DNA from: Primula veris
Taxonomy: Eukaryota > Streptophyta > Magnoliopsida > Ericales > Primulaceae
Reading direction: 5' to 3'
Assembly (NCBI GenBank): GCA_963682055.1
Contig: OY821745.1
Coordinates: 29,323,342-29,387,341, forward strand
DNA: 64,000 bases
Shown here in pieces: positions 24,109 through 36,717 of the stretch. The notes beneath the pieces are model-generated. The model did no database searches and was not told the DNA's origin. It worked only from the letters and a program-made list of their open reading frames with translations. The position numbers and the translations under genes are program-made. How positions within the stretch are numbered: position 1 is the stretch's first letter; each line of letters begins with the position of its first letter.

Positions 24109-25170
24109 TACAGCTTCGTCTACGTAATCCTGAAAAAAAAACCGAAAAAGAAAACATACTCAGAAACAGTATTGGTACCTGACTAGTTATTATCTTTCTT
24201 TCGCGGTTATGGGTGTTACCAGCCATTCTTTTATTTTTTCTTCATAAAGACAATATTGCAATATCTCAAAAGGGGAGGACACAACATAACGATAATTATT
24301 TTGCGGAACTTGCAAAATAGCCATCTCAGATGGGCGCTTCGAGATAGTCATATACTCCTATAGTCCTATTATTACGGTTGTCATGTTTTTTTTTAATCTT
24401 TTGATTGTTAATGAGAAAAACAGTCCCCAAACCATTGTTTTCGGTTAGTTTTCATGTTAGCTTAAAAAAATAAGTGGTATGTCTCAACAAACACAAGGCA
24501 CTTAAGATTATCCCAAGAGGCAACACATTTTTACCGAAATAAATATTCCCCCGCGTTAATCAACAAATCAAGTTACTCCGAAAGTTGAAAAAGTTGTACA
24601 CAAGAAAATTTCGCAATGATAAATTTTAATTTCCCCTAAATTCCGATTTCTAAGACACTAGTAACAAAACTAGGATAAATAATGAGAGCCTTCGAGGTAC
24701 ATCAGTATAATAGGTCAAAGTAACACTTTTTTATATACTAGTCTAGAAAAAGGGCAAATTTGGTACTAAATTTCATCACATGAAAGACTTGTTATATTAC
24801 AAAAAAGGCAAAATTTTGAGCCTTTTGAGGTACATACGGTATTACAGGTCACAGTAACACTTTTATTACTAAATTTCATCACATGAAGTACTTATTATAT
24901 TTAAAAGGGCAAAAATTAGAGCCTTTGAGTAACATTTTTAACATACTACAAAAAGGCTAAATTTGGTATTAAATTTCATCACATAAAATACTTATTATGT
25001 TATATTAGAAACATGAAAAAAGTTCTAACTAGTATTAATTAGGGTCAAAAAAATTAGATTTAGTAAACAAACAAACAGATAAGAGGATAATAAAACAAAA
25101 AAAAACCCTAATTTAAAAAAACCCAGTTCTTACCACTAATGATTAAAGACTCAGATAGCACTGAATCCAT
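24109..25170 (-). promoter_or_regulatory. Predicted LIF2 5' leader intron with a uORF overlapping the start
   Basis: A clean acceptor (poly-T then CAG) ends at 24130, leaving a leader segment 24129-24109 before the ATG. A donor CACTAAT/GTAAG on the minus strand at 25133 can pair with it, removing about 1 kb. In the spliced leader an ATG at 25170-25168 opens a 25-codon frame (MDSVLSESLIISGLRRRSCN then five more residues) that runs past the main ATG in another frame and stops. The intron model is inference from splice signals only. Confidence 0.45.
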
Positions 25171-25270
25171 GATGGAGATATTTAATTACTATTATTATTT
25201 GAACTAATATTATCTTAAATTCCCAACACATATATGTTTCTATAATATATACTCCTAACTTAACTGTATG

Positions 25271-25415
25271 AATTGATATATAGATATAGATATAGATATA
25301 TATATATATAGATAGATATAGATATAGATATAGAGAGAGAGTGTATAATTTGTATTAGGGCTTGGAACCTGAATTGTCTCTCTGTGGTGCTGAGAGAGAG
25401 AGAGAGAGAGAGAGC
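25271..25415. repeat. Simple repeats in the LIF2 upstream region
   Basis: GATATA/TAGATA tracts at about 25275-25335 and a pure AG run at 25392-25414, which is a CT run on the LIF2 sense strand. Pyrimidine-rich CT runs near transcription starts are common in plant promoters and leaders; a role here is not shown. Confidence 0.7.
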
Positions 25416-27858
25416 TGATTTCAATTAGTGACACTTTTAGCCCTTTTTTGTTCTCCTTAAATACTCGTGATTTTAGAGAGAAAGGTAGAAGGTGAGTGAG
25501 TCCTCAATGTTTTTGAATTTAGTGAAATTGACCCACTAAAGTATATTCCATTACATTTTAGTGCACACAAAAGGTTACATACGACTCCCTACTTTTTATG
25601 CAACAATAATATATAAAATATGATTCAAGATAAATGAATTTAAATAAAATAAAATAATAGAATAAATATAGTAAATTAATAATCGTATATAAGGAGTAAT
25701 ATGATGTTTTATTGTTATAAAAGTATAGTTTGTGAGATGAATTGATGTGTGGAAAAGAGCATATTTATTTAGTTATCTATATATTTGAATTACGTTATGA
25801 CATATGAGTAATTAGTAAATTAGAATAGAGCTATTTTTTGAAAAAATTGATAAAAATTGGCAACTTCATTTCTCTTGTATTGACTTATATTAATAGCATG
25901 ATATGATATACTTCTTTAACTTAAAGTTAGTTTTTTTTATAGCATCTCCAACAATTACTTTAAGAGTACAACAAGTGTGTGACAGTTATAAGAAAACTCG
26001 TTTTTCTTTTCAAATTTTGCGTTTCCGGTTTTCGTTTGTCATTTTTTAATTCCTATTATTTCACGTGTATATATATATATATATTTTCATTTATCTCATT
26101 CTTAACGTTTTCGCTTCTCGTTTCGTTTTCCGCTTTTGTTTCTTTTAGTGACAACTATGATATGATTATAGTCGGATGTAGTTTTCAATTCTAAATTGGA
26201 AGTGTTAGGGAGGGTGACATGAGATTTTTTATCGATTTGTATTGTTGTCGCGGATAGCGTATGAGTTGTTGAGTGGAGTGAGTAACGCGACATTCAATGC
26301 CTGTTATTTTTTTTAATTATATTAAGTTTTCAGTGGCGTAAATTTAGCAAGTATAATTAATGTGACACATATCCGTAAACCATCAACATCTGTGCAGTTA
26401 CAAATTAATATAAATAAATTGGCAAGCCAAATCTAGCTAGATATAATATGTCTAGATGTTACTTAATGACTATTTTTTTGTGCATATATAAATTTTAGGA
26501 CTAACACTATCATTACGGTTGCTCTTAAGTTAGACAACATATGTTTATAAAAAATATAATTGTATGTCCCATTATTTTTATAAAAAATATAATTGTCCCA
26601 TTTTTTTAAATATAATTATGACAAAATATGTATACATGCCCTTATACATATGTGTGTCTGAATTCTTTAACAGCAAATTTTCATATAAATAAGTCTTTTT
26701 GAAAATAAATAAATGGGAACCCTTAGTAGTCGTGACTCGTGAGGTCATGGACGGTTACCTCTTCATCCCCTCTTCATCCCCTCTTCAGTGGCATGCTGGC
26801 ACCCTTGTCCGTGAGAATGTCCACTTCTAAGATTTTGGTCCAAAACTTTAAGAAATGTGAAATGACCGGGCCGCCTCCATGACATTGTCGCTAAAATACC
26901 GGAGGTCTTTAAGGTTTTCCATATAAAGTTGTGATTCATTTATGATAATGGCATATGTTTAGTATGGGGCAATACTATGGCGAACGAGTCTCCTAATGGG
27001 AAAGATTGGTAAATGAAATAAAAACGTCGAAAGACACGGGGCTGTGGTGAGTGAAAAATACAATTCACTATATGAGAACTAAATAAAACTTTTTTCTAAA
27101 CTATAGCACCGTGAATGTGATTGACCCAGTACTTTTTTGTTTCAGAAGTTAGATTTATACTAAATGATTACACATCCTAAATTTCGTATCATACTTTCTA
27201 AATGAAATCACCTCTAAAAGTTTTGTTCCCTTTAAAATGATAATATAAGTAAAGGTTAATTTTAATACCACAGTTTTGAATAATTCAGAAATGAAGGCCA
27301 ACTTGGTTATCTATCTCAAGCTTATTCAGTAACTCATAGTCTAGCCTAACTTCGTTTAGACTTGAGAGTAAATAAGATCACATAGCAATTGACTATGAAG
27401 GAATCGATCTTTGGTTAATACTGAGGGAATTGGGGATTAAAAGCACATACCAAAAACACCGATCAAATTGAACTGAAACAAAGCTGAACAACATAGATGT
27501 TGGAAAGAAACAAAAACTCTCATTATCGGTGAGAAATATCTCCGGTTCGTCCCCCTCTCTTTAATAATTTGCCAACAAAAGTTTTATGAATACAAAGATT
27601 ACAAAACCAAAAAAAAACGATGTATGTAAATATGGTTGGGCAGTTGCAGGATGATTGAACTGGAAGAAATTGGAAAATACACATATTTGAACTGAAAAAA
27701 TGTTGAACAAAACAAAACGTTAAAGAACTTTAAACTCTTGTTATTAGTATAAAACACTTCCAGTTCATCTACCTCTCTTTGACACTATAATTGACAAAAT
27801 GGAAAGAAAAATCAAAACTAAAGTCACAAAAAGAAAAAAGCACATACATAAACACAGA
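25416..27858. other. Intergenic region between LIF2 (5' side) and COG4 (3' side)
   Basis: No gene. AGCATCTCCAACAATTACTT at 25942 and ATTACGGTTGCTCTTAA near 26520 resemble the two ends of a common plant MITE type, but the pairing is weak. A direct duplication lies before the COG4 stop: sequence around 27465-27570, with words GTTGAACA, AACTCT and CCTCTCTTTGA-type ends, recurs in diverged form at 27680-27795. The remainder is AT-rich without recognisable structure. Confidence 0.4.
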
Positions 27859-30800
27859 TTACAACTTAAGAGCAGCGATAGCTTCTGTTCTAAAATCAAC
27901 TCTGAGACCCAAAACTCTCCTAACCTCAGCAGGCGTTAGTCTCCAAGTCATAGGTCCAGAATTTTCACCCCAGAAATCAAGAATCTCGGACACTTTTTCC
28001 AAATTCAAAATTGTCGCCATTTGAGTTAACCGAGCAAATTTATCTCTAACGGTCCTTTGTGTCATACTGGAGAAATGACTCACAAGAGCTCTAGCATCTC
28101 TATCTAGCTGTAAACCACCTAACTGGCTAAATCTTTTTTGCATCATAATCACCTCAAGCCTCTTGACAATAAAATCAATTACCAAATGAATAAAATTATC
28201 ATAATTATTTGCAGTCATTAGTGGTTGTAGCCATACGATATTGTTCTCAACGGAATGAAGGAGCCTTTGTACCCATGGGTCGTTTACTTCATTTTCTGCA
28301 TATTCATCCTCAGATAATTCATAGCTAATTGTTGCTATGTTGTCTAATATCGGACGAATTCTAGGTGTGATAGTTGCGACGAGTTGCTCCAAACCAACAT
28401 TTAATAATTTCTTGAAATTGTTGCTCATTTCAATAAGTTCGGATAAACAGGATTTAACCCTCTCTCTATCTGCCGGTGCAGGGAATACCTGTAGTAACAA
28501 AGTCCACCCATTACAGCGAAGTCAGTATCTGTGTTTGAAATCCAACAGAAAGAACAGAGAAAATGAGCTAATAAACGATAATGAGTAACCATTTTATGGT
28601 TTGCAAATGTCAGATCTGGAAATCACAGATCAAATGACAGGGATATAACCCGAGATACACAAGATAAACTAAGGATGTGGGTAATGTATTTAAACGAAGG
28701 GAGAAAAAAGAATAGCAATGCTTCTATCCATGCAAAAATACGATGTATAAGTTACGAATATTAGAGCTCATGTTCGGTAATGGCATCACCTCTTCCTATC
28801 CAGGGATATAAGTTTCCTATTTGTAGGTAGAGGTACAATATGAATAAAATAGTACTAACATGCTTCTTGAATACAATAGTACCTAAAGTTTCATCCTTTA
28901 GTATTTCTGCGTTTTCTTCACATTGAACATGCATTTACATATAAGCAAGTTACTAAGTTCGCTCAAAAAAGAATTCTCAATTTTTACAAATTGGTAAGCC
29001 AAAAAAATTGATTATATTTCTTGCGTCATTGCCTTATAAGGATCTTCTAAAAACCGCAGCCAGCTCATTATTCTCCTAATTAAGTTCATTTCTCCACTAT
29101 CATATGCACTTCGAGTACCGAAAGATACACGTGAGTATTAACATCACTATGAACTTACAAGCAATTAGTCTTATCTTTATGTTTTTTTTTGTACAAAAAG
29201 AAATCTATTTCACCACACGTAAAAAGTAAAGTAAAGACAGAAAATTCCGCATTCACTCACCTCCGCGCACTGCTCCTCGATCTGCTGGCGTAGTTTGACT
29301 GCATACTCACTGCTAATATCCATATTATTAAGAGCTGTAGCAATCTCAGTCCCTGTCTTTTCCACACCAACACCCCCCAAAAACAACTTCGCCCCAAGAT
29401 TAGGCTCCCTCATCTTATGTTGTAACGCTTCGTTATACTCATTTCCCATTAAACTCGCAGCACTGCTCAGAACAGCAACCACAGAGTTTATGTTATTTGT
29501 TGAAATTGCCCTCCCACAGCAGCTCTGAAGAACATAAAACACATCTTCCACCATAGAAGTGGTGAGAGTGTCGGGGACGTGCTCGTCAATTTGTATCGCC
29601 TTTCTCACATTTTCAACCATAAAATATCCCTCCAGAATCACGTAATAGCTTGTTATATCCAGCACAGATTTGCTAAATTTACCGCTCTTGAATGCTACCG
29701 CTACTTTTGGAACCAACTCAGGGACAACATTAGTTAATCCCCGGATTTTAGAGACCATATATTCTGTATAATCTTCCCCTAATTGAGTAAGAGACAATAT
29801 ATCCTTCAAATAGAGCTCAATCTCTCTAGGATCAGGTCCTTCTACACCGACAGATAATAAATTGCTTTTATAAGAGTTGATCTCAGAGGTTAATTTTGCT
29901 AGTTTCCTATATTCTGTATATTTGTCGAGAATTAACGATCCCCTCGAATCACACTCCTCCTGTAGCTCACATATGGCATACACAATACCATCTTCGCCGC
30001 ATAAACCACGTAATATCCCATCATTCTCTTCGATTGCCACAAAAATGTCTTTAAACAAACTAGTCAAACAATTGACAAAGTTTACCTGGTTTTGATCTTG
30101 TTCCATGAGTTCAACTAAGTGGTCGTATTCATTTTTCGATCTCATAGAAATGACTTTTCTTAAATACCCTACATAGACTTGCAACCCCTCCTCCTCCAAA
30201 CCGAGAGGAGAGAAGAGGGAGATGAATCGTAGGATGGTCGGATGGTCACGATGTTCAACAGCAGAAGATAATCTCTTTCTAGCAATGCTCTCTAGCTGTG
30301 TCTTGTAAGCCAATAGCTCCTCTCTTTGGCCTGAACCAGAATCCTTATACCTGTATACATGTAGTCACGTTATATTTTATTAAAAAATATATTTATCGTC
30401 TTTGGAGACAGACTAGTATAGTTACATTATTTGAAATTAATGAACATTCTTCAATTGATACGATTACCACCGCTCAATCCGTAACATAGTTGATTTTGGA
30501 CAGATTTTATTGATAAAAAGTAGAGCATTTTTTAAGTAAATATATGCTAAAATATCAAAATTTTCATTCAAAAGTAATTAATCTCGGAGATACAAAGTAA
30601 TGTTATTTTGGAAATATTAACGATGTTTTCAATTAATTAGACTGCCACCGGTTAATCTGCATTGTGAAACAGGGCATTTTTCGCTACAGCTTTGAAGCAA
30701 TAAGCTGAACTCTTTGAGTTTGAAGAAAGACCTGTGGCTAAATTAGTTACATCATTTTATCCAAAAAGATAGCTTGTTCATCACAGATAGCTCAATCTGT

Positions 30801-31787
30801 GATGTAACATAGGACTTGTTTGTGTTGCAGCTTGTAAATAAGCTGAATATTTTGAGTTTGAGGAAAGAGATGGATCCATCCAGTTTACAGCTTCTACCTT
30901 TACAGACCAGAAATCTTTGCATAACAGTTGTAACCAAAAAGGTGAGAATGGATTTTGGATATTCATCCATTAGTGATTTAAAGCTTATATCCATAATAGC
31001 TCCTACCTCTGGCCCTGAAAATGAACCCTTGTACCTGGCGTCGAGCAAAAGAGTATTTGATTTTCCTGTCATACCTCATTAACATATACACACCCCTGAA
31101 TATATAGATTACTGTAAACCTCTAATAACTACCCAATACCCATCATATGCTAATAACTCTCCATCATACAAATAACTTCTCACCATCGCCATTACTAAAT
31201 ACATTTTTATACACAATGCTACATATTAAACTATACATATCATACCTGGAGTCTATCTGGAGAAAAGTCTGGACAAATCTAGCAGCAGACTCGAAATCTT
31301 CAGATTCAAGCGCTTTCTTGACACCATCGAGGCAATTTCCTCTCTCTACAATGGCGTCAATACGTAAGAGAGTGTCATTGACCCGCGACTGGGCAAGGTC
31401 AAGCTCGCGGACTTTTCCACTGACCTGATCAGCAAGATCACAAGTGGATTGGACGTTGGAGAGCATGATGTTGGAATTTTCCTGGACCGTGTCTAGAACC
31501 TCGGCGGATTTATGGAGGCTAGAGAGGTGTTTGTCGAGCTCAGTGCGCTGAGAGAGAATATTCTCAAGGTCGAGATCAAGGGCTCGTTGGTAAGCTATGC
31601 ACTCATGGAGAAGGCGAGTCATCGCACCTACATCAGTGAGGTTGCGGACGTATTCTACAGCCTCTGGGGTTCCAAATTTCACATCGCTGGTAGAGGCTGT
31701 TTGGTCTCTTTCTTCTTCTTCTTCTACTATAGGTGGGTTTGTACTCAGAATTGATGTTCCGTTAGATCTGGGGGTAGACATTGCCAT
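27859..31787 (-). CDS. COG4: Conserved oligomeric Golgi complex subunit 4
   Basis: Subunit of lobe A of the eight-subunit COG tether, which captures retrograde vesicles at the cis-Golgi and so maintains glycosylation enzymes. Three coding exons on the minus strand, 31787-31246, 30350-29261 and 28488-27859, join in phase to 753 residues, near the roughly 740 of the Arabidopsis protein. The N-terminus is polar and then helical (LDLDLENILSQRTELDKHLS, coiled-coil-like, about residues 60-140). The COG4 core follows in exon 2 (TILRFISLFSPLGLEEEGL). The C-terminal portion ends in WRLTPAEVRRVLGLRVDFR. Start is the first ATG of the long first exon. Intron 1 carries a degraded copy of the start of exon 2. 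No frame breaks. Confidence 0.95.
30981..31041 (-). pseudogene. Ghost copy of the start of COG4 exon 2, inside intron 1
   Basis: On the minus strand the segment reads AG, then GTACAAGGGTTCATTTTCAG and GGAGCTATT. Exon 2 starts AG, then GTATAAGGATTCTGGTTCAG and GGAGCTATT. Similarity covers about 45-50 bases, including the acceptor, and then fades. A second pair of similar blocks in the same intron (about 30683-30735 and 30829-30880, both with AATAAGCTGAA and TTTGAGTTTGA) shows that local duplication happened more than once here. Confidence 0.65.
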
Positions 31788-32405
31788 TTCTTCTGTTGGG
31801 CAATGCCAGTGTTGGTGGTGGAAACTAGAAAGGACAGGGTTGGACCCGAATTAAAATGCTGAATATTGATGGGCTGCTCCTGCATCCATTAAAGTTTTAT
31901 TTTGTATTAATTTCCAAATGCAAAACATGGCATAAAGAAACAAAAGAAGATAGGTCCAGTCTTCAAAGTATATAGAAACAATTAAGGACACACATATCAC
32001 TAAACCATCCTTATCCAGATCAGCAATTCCATTTAAATCTGATTCAGGAAACGAATTGATATGTTGACATCATTAAACTAATAATAATAAGTGTGGAAGA
32101 AGAAACAAATGAGGCAGAATTTACGACAAGTATCCTAGTAGAATAAAGCATTGTGAAAATTGGAGAAAGGGGGAAATTAAGACAACTCCATAAACTGAAA
32201 TTTGGAAGTAAATCGTTTAGCAACACAATATACTCTTAGTTGCTGAGAGTAACGTAAACGATTCATAGAAACCAGAGAAATTGTTCTTGATATACACTTC
32301 AACCAAAATCGGCAAAGTTCATATTCCTGATGTGATAAATTTCACCGATACTAATCTAAAGTTTCAATAAAAAGCTAAAAAAAGGTCAAATCTTTAAACC
32401 ATACA

Positions 32406-32455
32406 GAAAGAAGTCCACACACAGACTGACACACACACAAACACAAACACAAACA

Positions 32456-32497
<42 letters not shown>
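32406..32497. repeat. CA/CAAA microsatellite
   Basis: CA dinucleotide tract with embedded CAAACA units, about 90 bases, in the upstream region of COG4. No gene is seen between 31788 and 34180. Confidence 0.9.
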
Positions 32498-32500
<3 letters not shown>

Positions 32501-32684
32501 CTGCATATATGTATTCTATCATCGAAACATCAGTATCAAAACCATCAAATACATTCCAATTTAATTCACAAGGTAAAGTCTATCTTTATAGCAATTAACT
32601 AAAACCCAAAGGTGGAAAGAACAATAAAGAAATGAATAATAGACAAAAACAGTACTAGTATCAAGAATTACTAATATTCTGGAG

Positions 32685-33229
32685 TTCATCAGCCTGGTCT
32701 GATTATTTTCAGCGATAATAATCCTCTAATATCGTCAAAACCATTATATTTTTAGAGAAAAGGGGAAATGATTAATGTAGGCAACTTCGCAGACAAGTAA
32801 AGAAATATAAAACCCAAGTAAAGAAAGACTATTTCGAGAGAAATGGAAAACGATTAATGTAGGGATCAATAAAATGCTGCGAGCATCGATAAAAACTCAA
32901 ATAAAATCATAGCCTTTTTTCATCAATTTAAAATAGCCCAATGTGTTTCATCAGCCTAGTCTGATTATTTTCAGCAATAATAATTCTCTAATATCGTCAA
33001 AACCATTATATTTTTAGAGAAAAGGGGAAATGATTAATGTAGGCAACTTCGCAGACAAGTAAAGAAATATAAAACCCAAGTAAAGAAAGACCATTTCGAG
33101 AGAAATGGAAAACGATTAATGAGGGATCAATAAAATGCTGTGAGCATCGATAAAAACTCAAATAAAATCATAGCCTTTTTTCATTGATTTAAAATAGCCC
33201 AATGGATTTCATCAGCCTGACCTGATGAT
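32685..33229. repeat. 262-bp tandem repeat, two full copies plus a partial
   Basis: The block beginning TTCATCAGCCTGGTCTGATT at 32685 recurs at 32947 with very few changes, and its first 20 or so bases start a third time at 33208. Spacing is 262 and 261 bp. The unit contains no ORF. The high identity of the two full copies points to recent duplication. Confidence 0.92.
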
Positions 33230-33599
33230 CGTTGGTGATACGATTCGTCGTATCGGATTCAAAACATTACATTTTTGTGCAGATCACATGACCTACATTT
33301 CTCTCCAGCATATAATTTAAATCATAAAAAACATTTATGTATTTTCCAAATGGTTTCTCTAGCAAATTATCTAAAACACACATTGCTCTATACAAACACG
33401 TGTATACACACACACACACATATATATATATTATACATAATTTGTGCATACAAGTGGAAGAATATGTTGAATAGCGTTACAACCAAAAACCCATAAACAA
33501 GAACATTTCTAAACAACTAAGGAGTATTATTTTTATTTACAAAACTAATAATAGAAGACATGATATCTAAGTAAAGAAAAAAGGGGCAGATCTCAGATC

Positions 33600-33745
33600 T
33601 AAAAGGTGGAATAGGAATATATATATATATATATACGTATAAATACAATATATATATATAGAGAGAGAAAGAGAACTCACTGGAGGGTACGATCGAACTA
33701 CTACTACGGATAGAGAGAGATATATATATATATAGAGAGAGAGTA
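33600..33745. repeat. TA and GA microsatellites
   Basis: TA runs at about 33620-33634, 33650-33660 and 33720-33734, with GAGA runs beside them. Short frames here are only translations of the simple repeat. Confidence 0.85.
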
Positions 33746-34180
33746 ACAATGGAGGAGGTGACAATGGAGACTGTCAACTGTTACTTTTTTATTTTTATTT
33801 TTTTTAGCTTATTCTGTAAATGAAAATATTTACTACTTGTTTTCACCATTAGTAAATATTTTTTATTATTATTATTAAAAAGTTGGCGATTACAGACTTT
33901 CGGCAATCATGGTGATTACAAAATAGTTTATACATACAATTCAACCTCATCTGTCACAAATCATGGTTCCGCCCTTGAAAGTACCAAATTGGGGTCTCGT
34001 TTGGTTGGGGGATTTATAGTCACAGTATTACGAGTTCGGACGAGATTTGAAAAGAATTGTACACTTATATAATCTACGGAGTATGGATATCATCACTACA
34101 TGATTTTTGGAATACACTCATTTTGGATCGTTTAGAGTCCGAACGGGATATATAATCCCAACATAAAAATGTAGTCAAAC

Positions 34181-34572
34181 TGTAATGAACCTGTGTCTGG
34201 AAAAAATACAGGGAAAAGGAGAGGGATAAAAGAAAATAGTATGAGGATCAATTTTGATCGATTGATAACTTATGGGTATTTTCTGCAATTACTTGAAAGT
34301 TTTGGGTTTCAGAGAGAACTCTTATTTGGTATAAATAGTTACTTCATATGTAACGTTGATTAGGAAAGAGAATAAATCTAAGTTTCTAATTTATTTTTAT
34401 ATTTGTTATTTATTTCAATTCTGCATTTATATTCCGCTCTTTTCCATATTTATATATTTGAATGGTTGAGATAAATAGAAAATATGTCCCAAAAAATAGT
34501 CTGAGTTGATGTTCATCTAAAGTGTGTCTGTTTTGTGTTCGTTTGGATTTAACATATATTAGATTCATTACA
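34181..34572 (+). repeat. 5' long terminal repeat
   Basis: 392 bp, with the terminal inverted repeat TGTAATGAA/TTCATTACA. A TATAAATAG box at 34330-34338 marks a likely LTR promoter. Similarity to the 3' copy runs the whole length (for example GAAAATATGTCCCAAAAA and ATTCTGCATTTATATTCCGC). Confidence 0.93.
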
Positions 34573-34574
34573 AG

Positions 34575-34586
34575 TGGTATCAGAGC
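34575..34586 (+). other. Primer-binding site, initiator Met tRNA type
   Basis: TGGTATCAGAGC, complementary to the 3' end of plant initiator methionine tRNA, begins two bases after the 5' LTR. This is the usual priming site of plant LTR retrotransposons and fixes the element's orientation as plus. Confidence 0.95.
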
Positions 34587-34746
34587 ATCGATTATGCTTA
34601 TACTCACGCTTTCCGCCTATTTAGAATAGATATGCCGTATTCAACTTGGCTAAATCAATCTAAAAATACTATCTGCTATGGGCAGAATTTGAACTACCAA
34701 GTGTTGATGAAATGCCTCACACACATGTACCAAATACCCCTTAAAT

Positions 34747-35529
34747 ATGAACCAACCGCCTTATTCACCATACTCGTATGTTCATTCTTTTGACTTACCA
34801 CCACCACCACAACCACCGCTGCCTCTACTACCATATATAACCCCTCCATATTATCCCTTTTTACAACATATTCCGCAATTCCTCAATAAACTACCTTCCA
34901 TACACTTGCCACCCCCTTTTCCTTATCCACCATATCACCACGTTAATCATGAAGTCTTTTCACCTCTGCCCGTCATGTATGAGCATTCACCTCCTCGTAT
35001 TTATAACTCTCAATCTCATGGTGATCCGTTTGAACAATAATCTGCATTGCATAACTCGTCACCGCCATTACCAATCAACATTTCTTACTTACCTCACATC
35101 GTGGCTACAAACTGCCCACACCACGACCCCCAACTTTCCTACCACTCTCAACTCTCAGAGTATACATCTTACCACAACCACAAACCTTCTTGTAATGAGC
35201 CTTCTTTGTGCAATTTCGGATTGAATTTTGATATCAAAATAGAAGAAACAAAGTTGGGTGACATTTTGGAGGACCAAAGAAAGGATATAAATGAAATTTG
35301 TAAGGATTATGGGGAGAAAATGGAGACCATTATTAGGAGAATATGTAAGCCTATCAAAGAGGAGGAGAATGATTTTAAAGATGATGAGCACAATACAACA
35401 TCCCCATTTGTTTCAAAAGGGAAAATTATTGATCATTTGATAGACCATCTTGAATACACTGAAATTCCTCTAGAAAAATATTCTCCCAATCTTGCCTCGG
35501 ATGACCTAGTTGATATGCTGGCAAAGTGA
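34747..35529 (+). pseudogene. Interior frame of the LTR element: proline-rich, then acidic protein, one in-frame stop
   Basis: From an ATG at 34747 the frame encodes a Pro/Tyr/His-rich protein (LPPPPQPPLPLLPYITPPYY). It stops with TAA at 35038-35040 and continues in the same frame from 35041 to 35529 with a charged region (KKDINEICKDYGEKME-like, IIDHLIDHLEYTEIPLEKY). The coherent composition on both sides of the stop suggests one former protein of about 260 residues. It has no zinc knuckle and I recognise no gag domain. It may be a gag-like or non-viral-type structural protein of the element; the function is unknown. Confidence 0.5.
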
Positions 35530-35532
35530 TGA

Positions 35533-36717
35533 TGGCTATTCTGAAAATGAGTACGAGGTGCTTGACGAAATAAAAATGGAAGAAAAGAGTGACACCATTC
35601 TCATAGACGATGAAACTTATGATGGCAAATAATTTAGAACATGTCACACTCATTCATTTCTTCCCAAACCAAAGAAATTTAGCGAGAGAAAGTCCGCAAA
35701 AAAGGTGGAAGCCCACATAACAAAGTCCAATTATGTGATTCAAACAGTTGGTAGCCTTGACGTCCGAAGCATTAATAATAATGAGCTCACTCTTTCTTAC
35801 AAGAAACCAAGACGGTCTCTGGTGAACGTAACTCCTAAGTTAAATTTATCAAGTTTCGACAGGTTTTTCAAAAAAAAAAAGTTGCAGGATAAAAATCAGA
35901 AAGAAGTTAGTCCTTTCTTCATTTGTCTTGGTAAGTAAGAATGGAAAAAAATGGCAGTAATTGCAAAACGGGGGTTCTGAAATAGCTGGTAATGCAGAGG
36001 AAATACGGGGGGAGAAAAGTAGAAAAGAGCATCTCCAAACAAAGCCTATTCTGTTTGTTAAATAAATATCTAGCAAGCCAAAACTAGATTTGATCTTAGG
36101 GGGACAATTTATATTTTGAAGAAAAGAGAGGTAAGAATTCAAGGTGATTATGGAGCCTGTTATGTAGATACGGGGCAAATATTGGATATATTAAGTGATA
36201 GAAAAGCGGAATGCTTACGAAAAGGGGTTTATTATTTCGACACTTCAATGGAGAGTACATGTTGCAGAGATAAACTGCAAGAAGCTTCAGACTTGTTGCT
36301 TCAAATACTTCGTGAGCCAGATATTATAACAATTGTGAATTTTATGAGTAAAGGGGTGCAAGAACAAGCTATAAGACTTTCACAGTTCCATCATTATATA
36401 CCCGAAGGGATTATTATTAATTTATTATTTGTGTTTATCAAATAAGAAATACTACAAGGATACAATCATTGCAAGAGCAAGGAGAAAAGGAAACAAATTT
36501 TAAATTACTCGTCGATGATATTGCCGGTTCCAGTAAGGAAATTTTCTTTCTATTGGAGTTGTCATTTCAAGTTCTTAATTCAAATACTCAGTTTGATGGT
36601 GATGATAAACGTTCTGCAACTGAGGATTTTCAATATAAGTTGATGTCAACGGCCAATTTGGAAATTGATTTTGTAGCAATACCCGTGGCCGGCGATTTTA
36701 TTAAGACCATTAATTAG
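35533..36717 (+). pseudogene. Broken, unrecognised frames in the 3' half of the LTR element
   Basis: Three coherent stretches follow: an acidic part then a basic one (about 35533-35938), a frame at 36116-36445 with natural globular composition (YGACYVDTGQILDILSDRKA, ILREPDIITIVNFMSKGVQE), and 36469-36717 (LVDDIAGSSKEIFFLLELSF, NLEIDFVAIPVAGDFIKTIN). They lie in different frames with stops between. None resembles protease, RT, RNase H, integrase or envelope that I can recall. A captured host gene fragment is one explanation; an old accessory ORF of the element family is another. Confidence 0.4.

Noticed and set aside
30752..31072. Minus-strand 106-codon frame in COG4 intron 1
   Set aside because: Only its first part resembles COG4 exon 2; the rest has no similarity, and the exons on either side join in phase without it.
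34747..36717. Calling the LTR element's frames a standard gag-pol
   Set aside because: No zinc knuckle, protease, RT, RNase H or integrase motif can be found, so a pol-less element is the honest description.
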